A stretch of 64,000 nt of DNA from Rugalucina vietnamica (taxonomy: Eukaryota; Mollusca; Bivalvia; Lucinida; Lucinidae): assembly GCA_964017185.1 (NCBI GenBank), contig OZ024878.1, positions 4,030,151-4,094,150 on the forward strand. Direction: 5' to 3'. Each line of letters starts with the position of its first letter. Within the stretch, counting starts at the first letter, position 1. The translations under genes were made by a program, and so were the position numbers. Below the pieces are notes generated by a model, which was not told the origin of the DNA, did not search any database, and saw only the letters and a program-made list of their open reading frames with translations. Positions 49,853-60,131 of this stretch are shown piece after piece.

Positions 49853-49995
49853 GATGGAACCACTGTATCCTGGGTGTTTACCAGTACTTTGGTAAGCATA
49901 CAGTCTTGCTCAAGGACAATAGAGGCGATAGGAATCAAACACGGGACCTCTTGCTCCGGAAAACTGTACTATTACCCTAGACCACAAAGCTCTCC
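49853..49995 (-). mobile_element. tRNA-derived SINE-like sequence
   Basis: On the minus strand GCTTTGTGGTCTAGGGTAAT and GTGTTTGATTCC resemble A and B boxes. It lies just beyond the 3' side of the Helentron coding region. Confidence 0.4.
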
Positions 49996-50109
49996 AATCC
50001 AATCTATAATTGTATTGTACATTGCTATGAGTGATTGACTTATGAATATGTTCTGCTCACCTTCAAAGACATCATTAAATAATCTGCTGAGGGATTTCTG
50101 TGTATCTTA

Positions 50110-52305
50110 TTATTGAAGATTGTAGTATGGCACTGCAGCTGAGACCATTAAATGGTCACTGTAATATACAGGGATTGTATCTACTTGAACATCTTCATTG
50201 ATGAAGTTGGCATAGAAATGATCAAGAAGTCCACCTTTCCTATGAGTTGGGCTGGCAATATACTGAGTGAAACTGTAGTACATCATTAGTCTTTTGAGTT
50301 TTTCAGCACTGGTTTGTGTTGAAAGCATGTCAATATTGAAATCCCCAGTTATGATGGTAGGAACAGCTCTTATTGGCATCTCAGATATCAAACATTCCAG
50401 TTCTCTGAGAAAGTCCCTGTCTGTGAATCTTGGGTTCTTGTAAATTACTGCCACACAAAACCTCAATTGTGGTGCCTGTCTTGGTGACAGCAGAATAATC
50501 AGATGTTCTGTGTTCAGATTAGGGATGGAGTACTGTTTCATCATATGGTAGTCCAGGCTGATGTACATTAACAGGCCTCCACTTCTGTACTGTCGGGAAA
50601 CATTGTCATGTCGCAGGACCTGCTTGTTTTGCAAATCTGGACAATCATCAGCATGCTTTAGCCAAGTTTCAGCGAGGCAAATGATGTCTCCTGATGTGAC
50701 ATTCTTGTCTGTTTCCATTTGTCTTGCATGTGGTAGCAGGGAGTTTACATTTAAAAAGCGGACTCTTAAGCAGAAGTCTGAACTTGCTCTTACAGAAACT
50801 GGTATGGGAACTTTCAAGATAGCATCTCTTTTCATCCGCACTATTTCCTTCTGGGATTTAACGTTGACTTTGATCTTTCTCGTGTCCATTTTTCCTAGTA
50901 TAAATAAACCATGTAGTGATTTGGTCCTGCTAATGCCAGTATAAAACTGGCCAGATCTGAATGGCCCCTCACAAGACAGTACTAGTTCATCTTCAGTTTT
51001 ACCCTGTTCTTTATGGATAGTTAGAGCCCATGCTAACTTTATTGGAAACTGAATCCGCTTGGCTGTTACTTTTGAATATCGCCCTAGTCGTTTACATATT
51101 TCCACACGGGGTATTGGTGTCCAGTCTGGGTTCGGAAGAGTGCCCCTAAAGATTCTTCTGCAGTTTCTTCCTACTCTATTTTCATCAAATTTAACAAGAA
51201 TGTATTTTGGAATGTAATTCTGTATGTCTTGCTCATTATCTGGTGGCGGTGGTAGAAAACCTTTCACTACACCAGCAGCACAATTTACCAGTCCATCAGA
51301 AACATCTATGTTTTTTGTCAGGATTATCCTGGCACCCACAGCCAGTGTAACTTCTTTGGCCAATCCACATTTTTCTGCTCCAAAAGAAGCTACATCCACT
51401 CTTCCTGTTTGGGAGTCTCTTGTTGAATCTGTTGCAACAAATGTGTATTTTGGAGTTGATAAAGTGTCCAACATCTTCTTGTTGTGGGCATTGACTCTAT
51501 CATTATATGCAAATACATGCGGAGCCACTGTAGGATAATTGTCATTGTCTTCTGTCGTCTCCCTTTCTTTTAGCACTTCTATATCAGCTGTTGTGTGCTG
51601 GCCAATCCTGATTCTGTTGAGTAGTGCGGAGAACTTTTCATCATCTTGCTGACGAACAATTTGTGTCAGTTCTACAATTTTAAAATGGGTAGTCCACAGA
51701 GAGCCATATATTGCTGCAAGCTCATCTGATGGTGGGTCAAACACTGGAAACTGACCCACAGGAGGGAGCTGCAGCAAGTCACCAACTGCCAACACTGAAA
51801 TTCCACCAAACGGTTCTTCATTCCCCATGATGTCACAGAGGCGTCTGTGTATCGTTAGCAGCATGTCACACCCTACCATAGAAATTTCATCAATAATCAG
51901 GATCTTGACATCTCCTAGACTTTCTTTAAGGGAAGCTAACTTTTCATTTGACAGAGGTATGTAGTCATCAAATTTTGTTTGTTCAATCGGTATGAGTAAT
52001 GCACTATGAATTGTATATCCTGATACATTGTATGCAGCAGTCCCTGTAGGTGCACATACAAGCACATGTCTACTGTCTATCTGGTTATTCCTTGTGAACA
52101 TTCTTGTAGCTGTCTGAACAATAGCTCGAACTAAATGGCTTTTTCCAACCCCAGCACCACCTGTTAGGAATATATGAAAGGCTGGTGGCTTTTCAATCTG
52201 ATGAGTCAACACCATCTTTGTACACCAGTCCAAAATGTAGCTGTGCACATCTGACTGCAGATCATTTAGGGACAGCACCAGGTCATTGTACTCTTGAGAA
52301 GTCAT
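50110..52305 (-). CDS. Helentron PIF1 helicase plus endonuclease segment
   Basis: This 731-codon frame starts with an SF1B PIF1 helicase: Walker A GGAGVGKS at residues 49-56 (52138..52161), CAPTGTAA, Walker B IIDEISM around 138-143, GDLLQLPPVG, and the C-terminal LAWALTIHKEQGKTEDEL and FYTGISRTK. From about residue 515 on there is an endonuclease/exonuclease/phosphatase domain (FLNVNSLLPHARQ, CLAETWL, GDFNID, YYSDHLMVS), related to LINE endonucleases and typical of Helentrons. Its start overlaps the preceding frame by four bases (ATGA), so it was probably continuous with it before a one-base shift. It supplies unwinding during rolling-circle-like transposition. Confidence 0.9.
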   Translation of the reverse strand: MTSQEYNDLVLSLNDLQSDVHSYILDWCTKMVLTHQIEKPPAFHIFLTGGAGVGKSHLVRAIVQTATRMFTRNNQIDSRHVLVCAPTGTAAYNVSGYTIHSALLIPIEQTKFDDYIPLSNEKLASLKESLGDVKILIIDEISMVGCDMLLTIHRRLCDIMGNEEPFGGISVLAVGDLLQLPPVGQFPVFDPPSDELAAIYGSLWTTHFKIVELTQIVRQQDDEKFSALLNRIRIGQHTTADIEVLKERETTEDNDNYPTVAPHVFAYNDRVNAHNKKMLDTLSTPKYTFVATDSTRDSQTGRVDVASFGAEKCGLAKEVTLAVGARIILTKNIDVSDGLVNCAAGVVKGFLPPPPDNEQDIQNYIPKYILVKFDENRVGRNCRRIFRGTLPNPDWTPIPRVEICKRLGRYSKVTAKRIQFPIKLAWALTIHKEQGKTEDELVLSCEGPFRSGQFYTGISRTKSLHGLFILGKMDTRKIKVNVKSQKEIVRMKRDAILKVPIPVSVRASSDFCLRVRFLNVNSLLPHARQMETDKNVTSGDIICLAETWLKHADDCPDLQNKQVLRHDNVSRQYRSGGLLMYISLDYHMMKQYSIPNLNTEHLIILLSPRQAPQLRFCVAVIYKNPRFTDRDFLRELECLISEMPIRAVPTIITGDFNIDMLSTQTSAEKLKRLMMYYSFTQYIASPTHRKGGLLDHFYANFINEDVQVDTIPVYYSDHLMVSAAVPYYNLQ

Positions 52306-53395
52306 TTTTCTGTCTGCAGCTCATAGCTATGTGGTATAAGCCCAAGATCACCTCTCACTTGTTGATCTTCTGAAACATCAAGGGCATTGTATAAGCTCCG
52401 CTCATCTTGATGGTTTCCCTCTTCTCGTTCATCAACTCTTGCTTGTTCATTCTGAGCTGCAATGTCACCCCAGCTATCTTCTGGCACACCAAACTCTTCC
52501 AAGTTGTCCATTGCTACAGCTACATCCTCAGCATGATGTTCAAATCTGGATTTATTCTCTCGAATGACATCTGTGTTATCTGTATAACAGGCTTTGTATG
52601 ATGTTTGTAGTAAGTCTGAGGTCTCATCACGCCATGGCAGATACAAAAGTAACTGGGAATGGTAATACTTTTCAGGGTCTTGATGAACAGAAAACTGATG
52701 TGATCGTATTATTGCCTCTGTTTTCCTTTTAACCATATGTCCAAGATCCCTTTTAAGCACTATCTGTTTTGGCAAATTATCTTCAGCTACTTCATCATCA
52801 CTATCATCTTGACTGGAATTGTCTCCTTGGAGGTTGTCTTTGTTCCTGGCAGAGGTTCTATAACCATAGTTAGCAGCAAAAGCAGCTAGGCACATACCCT
52901 CTAGTCTGTTTGGTCTTGCGGCATACCTTTCCAAGATGTTGGTCTGAAACACATCTGGATCGTCATCTTCTAGCTGTTTGAGTACCTTCATTGGTTTGAA
53001 TAATCTTGTCCTATTTTCAGGAAGATCAGTAGGAATGAAGAGCACTTGTCTTGATCCTTGTGTGAGTGGCAAAGATAGGAGACGGTATACTGCCTCTTGT
53101 GCACAAACTTCCCTATGAGATAGGAACTTCTTAGCAACACTTTTCATTGATGCTTTAGCACCTAGATGTTGGCCAGATTTACTCACTGCCTTAAGGAGAT
53201 CCCCTAATGTCTTTTCTGGCTTGGAAACATATGAAGCAACATAAAAAAAACACAGGTCAGCACAGATGTTACAAATTGCACGTCCAGGTTTGCTTCCCAG
53301 GCTTTCATCAAAACTTGGTTGTAGTTGTTAATGAATATTTCAGATGTTTCTCTTTTCAACATAATAGCTGGTTGACCCTTTTTGGTTTTGAACCA
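52302..53395 (-). pseudogene. Helentron Rep-to-helicase linker with frameshift
   Basis: After the TAG at 53396..53398 the same frame continues into KTKKGQPAIMLKRETSEIFI, then INNYNQVLMKAWEANLDVQF, the usual Helitron text. At an A8 run (53243..53250) the frame moves by one, and the Rep two-tyrosine motif YVASYVSKPEKTLGDLL is read in the frame open to 52302. From SHREVCAQEAVYRLLSLPL to YAARPNRLEGMCLAAFAANY it is again standard Helitron. The TGA at 52302 overlaps the helicase ATG in an AAAAATGA context. Confidence 0.8.
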
Positions 53396-56300
53396 CTAAA
53401 GTGCTTCCATATAGCTCTCTTCATCTATGTTAACTCTATCTAGCAAAGTGTCAATTGTGACTTCTGAGTCACCATCTAGTTTGTCTAGCTCCTCATGGAC
53501 ATTTGCTAAGATCTCCTTATAATACTCCTGCTTAGCAGTTGGTACATCTTCTTCTGGAGGCTTGAAGACAGTTGTTGTTTTCACAGGCAGGTGAGGAAAG
53601 TGAAATCTGCAGGCTTTTCCATGTTTCCTACAAGATCCTGAATGAGTATGCTTCTGAACAAGCAGCAGTAGATCTTTCAAACTGTCATCGTCTTTAGGTA
53701 GACTACATGCTACATGTTGATCTACATACTGAGCAATTTCCTCTTCAGTATTGGTGTCAAATGAAGGGGCATCTTTGCACCATGCAAGCATATGTAAATG
53801 TGGAGATCCCCTTTGCTGAAATTCAATCCTGTATTTATAGTCAATAATTTTACCCAAAGGGTTCAGATTTTTGTTCAAGAGAATGTGCTTCATGAACTTC
53901 TGAACCCTGTCATCAAAGTGTCTTGCTGCTGTAACAGGGTTAGTCCTCAGCCAATGACATCTTTCCTCCCATGATAAGTTAGCAATAGCTTCTTCTGTTA
54001 GGATGATTCCTTGTTGCTGGGCAATTATCCTTATCGTGTCTGTCCACTTCAGGTCAGCTGCTGACAGTGTTAAAAACCATGTACACGCACCTAGTTGGCG
54101 AATCATACCCAGGAGATCATAGAGCATTTTGTTATAAAATGCCGGTGAGCCACGAATATTTTGAAGGAAATGTATCCCCAATTCATTGTGAATAAATGAG
54201 GAAACTTTCTGTTTCAAGTCGCCAGCTGTAACATCTACTTGTTTGCCTTTTCTTAATGCAATTGACAAATTATCAGCTACTTCTTTTGCTTCTGATCGGT
54301 ACTGAGCGTAAAAAATATATTCAATGCTTTTACTAAATCTACCATCACAGTTTAAGATTCGTGCTTGAAAGTATTTCTTCAATGATAGTTTAGTTTCCCT
54401 ATTCATGGAGAATCCAAATTTTCCAGTTGGGAAGAGATGAGGGAAGCTCAATTCTTCCGCATGTTCGTCTGCTTCAAATGGCTGTGGCCTTTTCCCTTCC
54501 CCTGGAGCAATGTTGAGCAGAACATCTGACTTCTCCATAGCTGCCTTTGGCTGGAGACATGAATCATAAGGCAGTCCACTAAGGCCAGTCCTGTCTTCAT
54601 CTTCTTCTGCTTCATCATGACCCTCTTGCTCCATCTGCAGTTCATCTTCAGCTTCATCAGGTGCCTCTGCTTCAGCATTATCTTGATCTGTGCCTGCATC
54701 AGCTGTGAGAGATGCCCAGAGTTCTGGATGTTGTCTTGCATTTGTGTCTTCCCAATTCTCATCTATTAACACATCCTTGTAGAATGGATTCTGTAACCCA
54801 TGCTTTAATAATTGCAAAGCTTGCTTGATTTTATATGGCTGTATATTTTGCATGACTACATGCCCTCTGTACTGTAACTTTCTCTTTAGCTTTACAGCGA
54901 CCACAGAATCGGGTGTTGGCGCCCTGGGTAATACGGATAACGTCTGCTCTGGCTCAACTGGGATATTGACGACACATCCATGAATGGCCTTTTGTTTACC
55001 ACGAGGCAGTCCTAGAAGCTTCATAAATGGTATTCTCCTAGATATAAACACAACTTCAAGAGAAGAGAGATCTTTCAATGGCAATGGTATTTCATCAAGC
55101 TTCAAACAATTCGCAACTGCAATACTTGGCATACTGCCTTTCCGTAGTGCATTTCTGCATGTATGACATACATATTCAAGATCATCATGTGACAGTTTCA
55201 AAGTTCTACATTTATTCACAAACACCTTTTGGTCATCTTTGAACTCATCTTCAGAAAACCGTGTCACAGTTCCTCGAAATAAAAGTCTATTACAAGATGT
55301 ACAGATATATGTAGGACCCTCTTGTATAACTGCTTTGAATAATTTTATAGCCATTTCTACTGTGTGTGGAAGCTGCCTTTGCTGCTCCTTTCTTTCCAAG
55401 TCCTTGGTTTTATCTTTACTTTTCAGTTGTGGTGTTTTCTGTTTTCGATGGCCTTCTTGCGATAGTTTGTTTCTGAGTTTTCTATCTGTAGCTTCCATTG
55501 GGGTTTCTTTGTTCAGAGCCTCCTTCTTACGAAGAATGTCAGTTTGTTTCTCTCTTGCCTTCTGTTGAGGTGTTTTCTGTTTTCGATGGCCTTCTTGTGA
55601 TAGTTTGTGTCTGAGCTTTCTCTCTGTAGCTTCCATTGGGGTTTCTTTGTTCAGAGCCTCCTTCTTACGAAGAATGTCAGTTTGTTTCTCTCTTGCCATC
55701 TGTTGAGGCGTTTTCTGTTTTCGATGGCCTTCTTGCGATAGTTTGTTTCTGAGTTTTCTATCTGTAGCTTCCATTGGGGTTTCTTTGTTCAGAGCCTCCT
55801 TCTTACGAAGAATGTCAGTTTGTTTCTCTCTTGCCTTCTGTTGAGGTGTTTTCTGTTTTCGATGGCCTTCTTGTGATAGTTTGTGTCTGAGCTTTCTCTC
55901 TGTAGCTTCCATTGGGGTTTCTTTGTTCAGAGCCTCCTTCTTACGAAGAATGTCAGTTTGTTTCTCTCTTGCCTTCTGTTGAGGCGTTTTCTGTTTTCGA
56001 TGGCCTTCTTGTGACAGTTTGTTTCTGAGTTTTCTCTCTGTAGCTTCCATTGGGGTTTCTTTGTTCAGAGCCTCCTTCTTACGAAGAATGTCAGTTTGTT
56101 TCTCTCTTGCCTTCTGTTGAGGTGTTTTATGTTTTCGATGGCCTTCTTGTGATAGTTTGTTTCTGAGTTTTCTATCTGTAACTTTCTCTGGGGTTTCTTT
56201 GTTCAAAGCCTCCTTCTTACGAAGAATGTCAGTTCGTTTCTCTCTTGCCTTCTGTTGCACTGATTTCCTACTTCGGTGGCGTTCTTGTGACAGTTTGTTT

Positions 56301-59300
56301 CTGTGTCTTCTTTCTGCAGCTTCATCTGGCATTTCTTTACTTAAAGCTACTTTTTTACGATATGCATCTTTTTGTTTGTCTAAAGCTCTTTGCAGCTTAG
56401 ATTTCTGGAATCTCTGTTTTCTTTGTGACAAAATGTAGGTTTGTTTTCGCCTCCTAGCATTTACTCCATTTTTTGAGCTCTCCTTCTTAAAAATAGTCTC
56501 TTGGGTCTGTTGTTTGATGCTTTTCAAATAATTTTCACTTTCACTTATACCCTGTATACTTTGTTTCTCTTGGAATGACTCTGTTCTTTTAGTAGTTTGA
56601 TTTATCTTTCTTTTTTTCACATTCATTTGATCCTCAGAAATATCATTTTCACATTTGCGCTTTCCTGTGATGCTTGATTGATGCTTTTTTCGCAACTGCA
56701 TATATTTCTGTCTTTTGAAATATGTGTGCATTAATACATCAGTAGTATCTTTACCTTTATTTGTACAAGTTCTGTCAGTACTGTGATTATTATTATGATG
56801 CCTTCTTTCAACGGCAATGTTCAAACTGCTATCAAATTCTTTGTTGCATTCCAGTTGCTTACTTATTTTCATTCTACTGTGAGCCTCAGTCTTGTAACTT
56901 TCAACATCTATTTGGTTTTTAATACTGTTTGTCTGTTTAACTTCATCATACACAAATTTTCCATGAACTTCTGTTTTTCTCTGTGGCACATCTTTAAAAG
57001 TCACTTTTGTAAATACATCTTTGGTCTGAGCTTTCTCTTCCTTTAAACCTCTGTCCGATTTATCTTTGAACGCAGAATGCATTTGTTTGACAGTTCGGCT
57101 TTGCGATTCATTAATTTCTTTATAGTTACCTGTAGGAGATAATTGACAACTGGGTTTATAACTGTCTTCTTTCATATCAACAGTATCCATGACACTTACA
57201 ATTCTATCAAAACTCTTTACTTTATTTAAGTCCATTTCTTTCATCAAATCATCTGTTTTGTATTGTTTATGTAACTTGTTACCAATATCTAATTGCTTCC
57301 TATTATCATTAATTAACAAGTTTGAAGCTTTACTATCTTCTGTATTTCTTAAACTTTGTTCACTTTCAGAAATACTGTTCTGAACTTTTCTTTCGAATCT
57401 GTAACACCCACTCTTCAATCGAAAAACATTAAGGCCTGAGCTATTAGAAAGACCTGGGAGTCTTGTTACTAACCACTGTTTATCTTTATTTAAAGTCTGT
57501 TCTTCCTCTAAACTCCCAGTGTCTTGATTTGTATATATACCTTCTACACCAATGTCTCCTTTTTTAAAAAAAATCTCCTCTTCAATCAAAGCATCCTTTG
57601 GCTCATTATTTGACTTCCATGTATCACTGTTTAAAGAGGACATTGTATTATTCATTTCATATGGCTTTTCTTCTGATTTTTCACTAAATATCTTGCTCTT
57701 TTTTATAACAGAAGTACCATCAAGCTCAACACATTCTTCGTTCTCAGTACAACTTAACTTTGTGTCTTCATAATTGGATAGAATGAAGTGTTCTTGATTG
57801 TTATTATGCAGTATTTGATCAGAGCAAGTGACATTCCCATGCACTTCAGGTGAATCATCCACTTTCTTCCTAACTGCTGCATCATCAGTTGACTGCACTA
57901 GGTTACAATTGCTTTCAGTATTACCAACTGTCTTATTAGGGTTCAAACACGCATGCATATCTGTAGATTTAACACTCGGCAAAAAACACTTTTCAATAAA
58001 TTTGACTTCTTTTGGACAATCTTTATCTAATCTAACACTATGATGATTCATTATAGTTTCATTTTTCTTATCAACAATTAACTCACTTGAATGCATCATA
58101 CTTCCTTCATTTGATTTACTAATTGGTTTACTTTCATAATGCATGTATGTCTGATTTGTAGGTATTACAACAGAACAGTTTTTAGTTTCATCTTGACCTA
58201 CAGTTATTTGAGCTTCATGCTTTATTAAACACTCTTCCATTGAAACACTTCTTTCCTCATTATTAAACATCACTGTACATGTATCAATGCTACTGGAAGA
58301 ACCATCTTTATCTGTGCCAGCATATGTCACAGTTTCATCTGATACCAAATCTTTGCTTAATATCTGCTGTTTAAGAGCAGAAACTATAATGTTTTCAAAG
58401 TCCTCTGCATTATTATAGTCACAACATGAAATATCCAGGTCTAAAAACCCATATCTCTGGGTGCAATGAGTGTTTTCAACAAAATCACTTGTTTGCCTTC
58501 TGTAATCATGATTTAAATCTCCAGTTTCTTTACATTCATGACTGCTTAGTATATGATTTGCAGATTCTTTTCTGCGATTAGTGTTTTTCACAAAATCATT
58601 GTCTATATTTTGATTATACTGATTCACATTAATTGGAACTGTATCAACATCAGCCTGATAACAGGTGTTAGTTTCTCTGGTTTTGATAAAGTCTTGATAC
58701 ACTGAGCCATTATCGTCCTCATTCAGACTTTCTTTCAATTTATCAACACTTTCATTTGTCTCTTGAAGTTCATGGGAGTTAAAAAGAGTAGCTTCAAAGT
58801 CAGAGACTTCAGTGTCATAAACTGCATCCAGTTTGAGAAAACCTAGATTGTTACTATTCACTTTGTTCCCATCTTGAACACATGATGCTGTACTTTGTTC
58901 AGGAGATAACTGTTTGTCTTGGCCAATGCATTCTGATGGAGAGTCATCCATCTCTTCCTGTAGCTTGTACTGGGCATCTGGAGCTGCACTCCTGAAAAAT
59001 AAAACATATCCATGCCAGAGCTCAGTTGCATGCTTTGTTACGCTTGCTCGTAAACAATTGATTATAATGCATATGATTATTTGTGTCAATCTTTATCAAA
59101 TGGCTAATTTATTAGGCCTCACAAGCAATATTTGTTGGACTTTATCCAGTATCAGCAGAATAAGGAACCAATTTTTCACAAAAGAATATGCGAGCTTTCA
59201 CTACTACACCAAATTGTGCAACAATAAAGGAGACTCTCTTTTTTACAATGCATTACCAAAATGTATATAACTTAAACTGAAAGAAGTCAAATTTATTTTA

Positions 59301-59800
59301 ATCCTTTTTCTGTGTGAAATATTACACACTTCACAATAAATGGTCAAGAGGTTGCCATTGTCATGATCAAAATCATTATCATGAATATTAAACTGTGCAC
59401 AGGTAAATCAAGGTGCAAACCATAGAACATGTTTGTTTGATTAGTTGCTTTTCATCCCTGGCGATGGTCAAGTCGGGATATTGTCTCCATTTTATGGGAC
59501 TCCAGCTTTACATTGGGATGTTATAGCATCCGAAATGTGCTACAAACTCTATCGCCCAAAATAGTTAAGCACTCTGCTCCCATAAATGTTAGGCATAAAG
59601 TGAAAGACTTTAGACTTCTTGTACATAAACATAGTCATAACTAGTATTGTCACTGCATTCCAACAAAACATTCATGTATGAAAATCATGATGTTGGCAAA
59701 CCCAAATTTAATTATGTATAAATTACCTAGAAATGCTTTGCTTCAGCCTCCTGTTTTCTTTCCAAAATCGATCTGATTTTTTCCTCCCTTTTCTTGGCAT
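53396..59800 (-). CDS. Helentron Rep protein with STPR-like repeats (exons 59800..59727 and 58991..53396)
   Basis: Exon 1 starts MPRKGRKKSDRFWKENRR and splices (TCTAG/GTAATT to TTTTTCAG/GAG) into SAAPDAQYKLQEEMDDSP in frame. Domains in order: about 850 residues of acidic, Ser/Asn-rich sequence without a match; basic 46-residue tandem repeats (roughly 55440..56330); a zinc-binding DUF6570-like region (YICTSCNRLLFRG, LEYVCHTCRNALRKG, ISRRIPFMKLLGLPRG); and the Helitron-like N domain (FPHLFPTGKFGF). Then comes the HUH motif in RGSPHLHMLAW (HLH at 53792..53800). The frame ends at a TAG at 53396. The Rep part nicks and joins DNA during transposition. Confidence 0.87.
55440..56330 (-). repeat. 138-bp coding tandem repeat (46 residues, two 23-residue halves)
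   Basis: Six close and one or two diverged units repeat at 138 bp. Each 46-residue unit splits into two 23-residue halves starting ETPMEATERKL and KTPQQKAREKQ, both [EK]TP then Ala/Arg/Lys-rich. That period and pattern match STPR (score-and-three) repeats, known for single-strand DNA binding in Bombyx FMBP-1. Units alternate TERKLRH and TDRKLRN, giving a 276-bp higher-order period. Confidence 0.8.
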
Positions 59801-60040
59801 CTTTGTTTTTGTCTACAAATCTGTCTCTATCAAACTTATTTGACGTTATAGTATCACCAAATTCCTCAATGTTATCGCAATCATCAATTCAACAATGTTC
59901 ACACAATTTGTCCATTGTCTATTCTACAGCTGTTTATCAAAGTTCCAGAGCAGTTCCTGAAACAAATATATATATATATCAAGTACAATGAAGGAATAGC
60001 GGTTTCGCGGGCAAATATGGCGCGTGTCATTTTCTAAGTT
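59801..60040 (-). other. Helentron 5' leader or interrupted upstream sequence
   Basis: On the minus strand a (TA)n tract and TTTGTTTCAG/GAACTGC form a plausible acceptor near 59957. An eight-codon upstream ORF (MDKLCEHC) ends at TGA. The CR1 LINE abuts it at about 60041, so an upstream exon may have been cut off. Confidence 0.4.
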
Positions 60041-60131
60041 CAGAATCAGAATCAGAATCAGAATAGTTTACTGGTGAAACGTCAAACTGACAATACTACA
60101 CCAGGGGGGGATGGGGCTTGACCGGTGGGGG

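Larger units (their letters stand above)
50110..59800 (-). mobile_element. Autonomous-type Helitron of the Helentron group (decayed or mis-assembled)
   Basis: A Rep (HUH) nuclease region, PIF1-like helicase and C-terminal AP-type endonuclease lie in that order on one strand, the Helentron/Helitron2 arrangement. Coding runs from 59800 to 50110 with one spliced intron (58992..59726). One nonsense codon and two frameshifts interrupt it. I could not locate the outer termini. Sequence between 59801 and 60040 belongs to the element's 5' side or an older host region cut by the CR1 LINE. Confidence 0.88.

Noticed and set aside
55239-56438. Plus-strand ORFs rich in Phe/Leu/Ser
   Set aside because: They are complementary-strand shadows of the STPR-like coding repeat.
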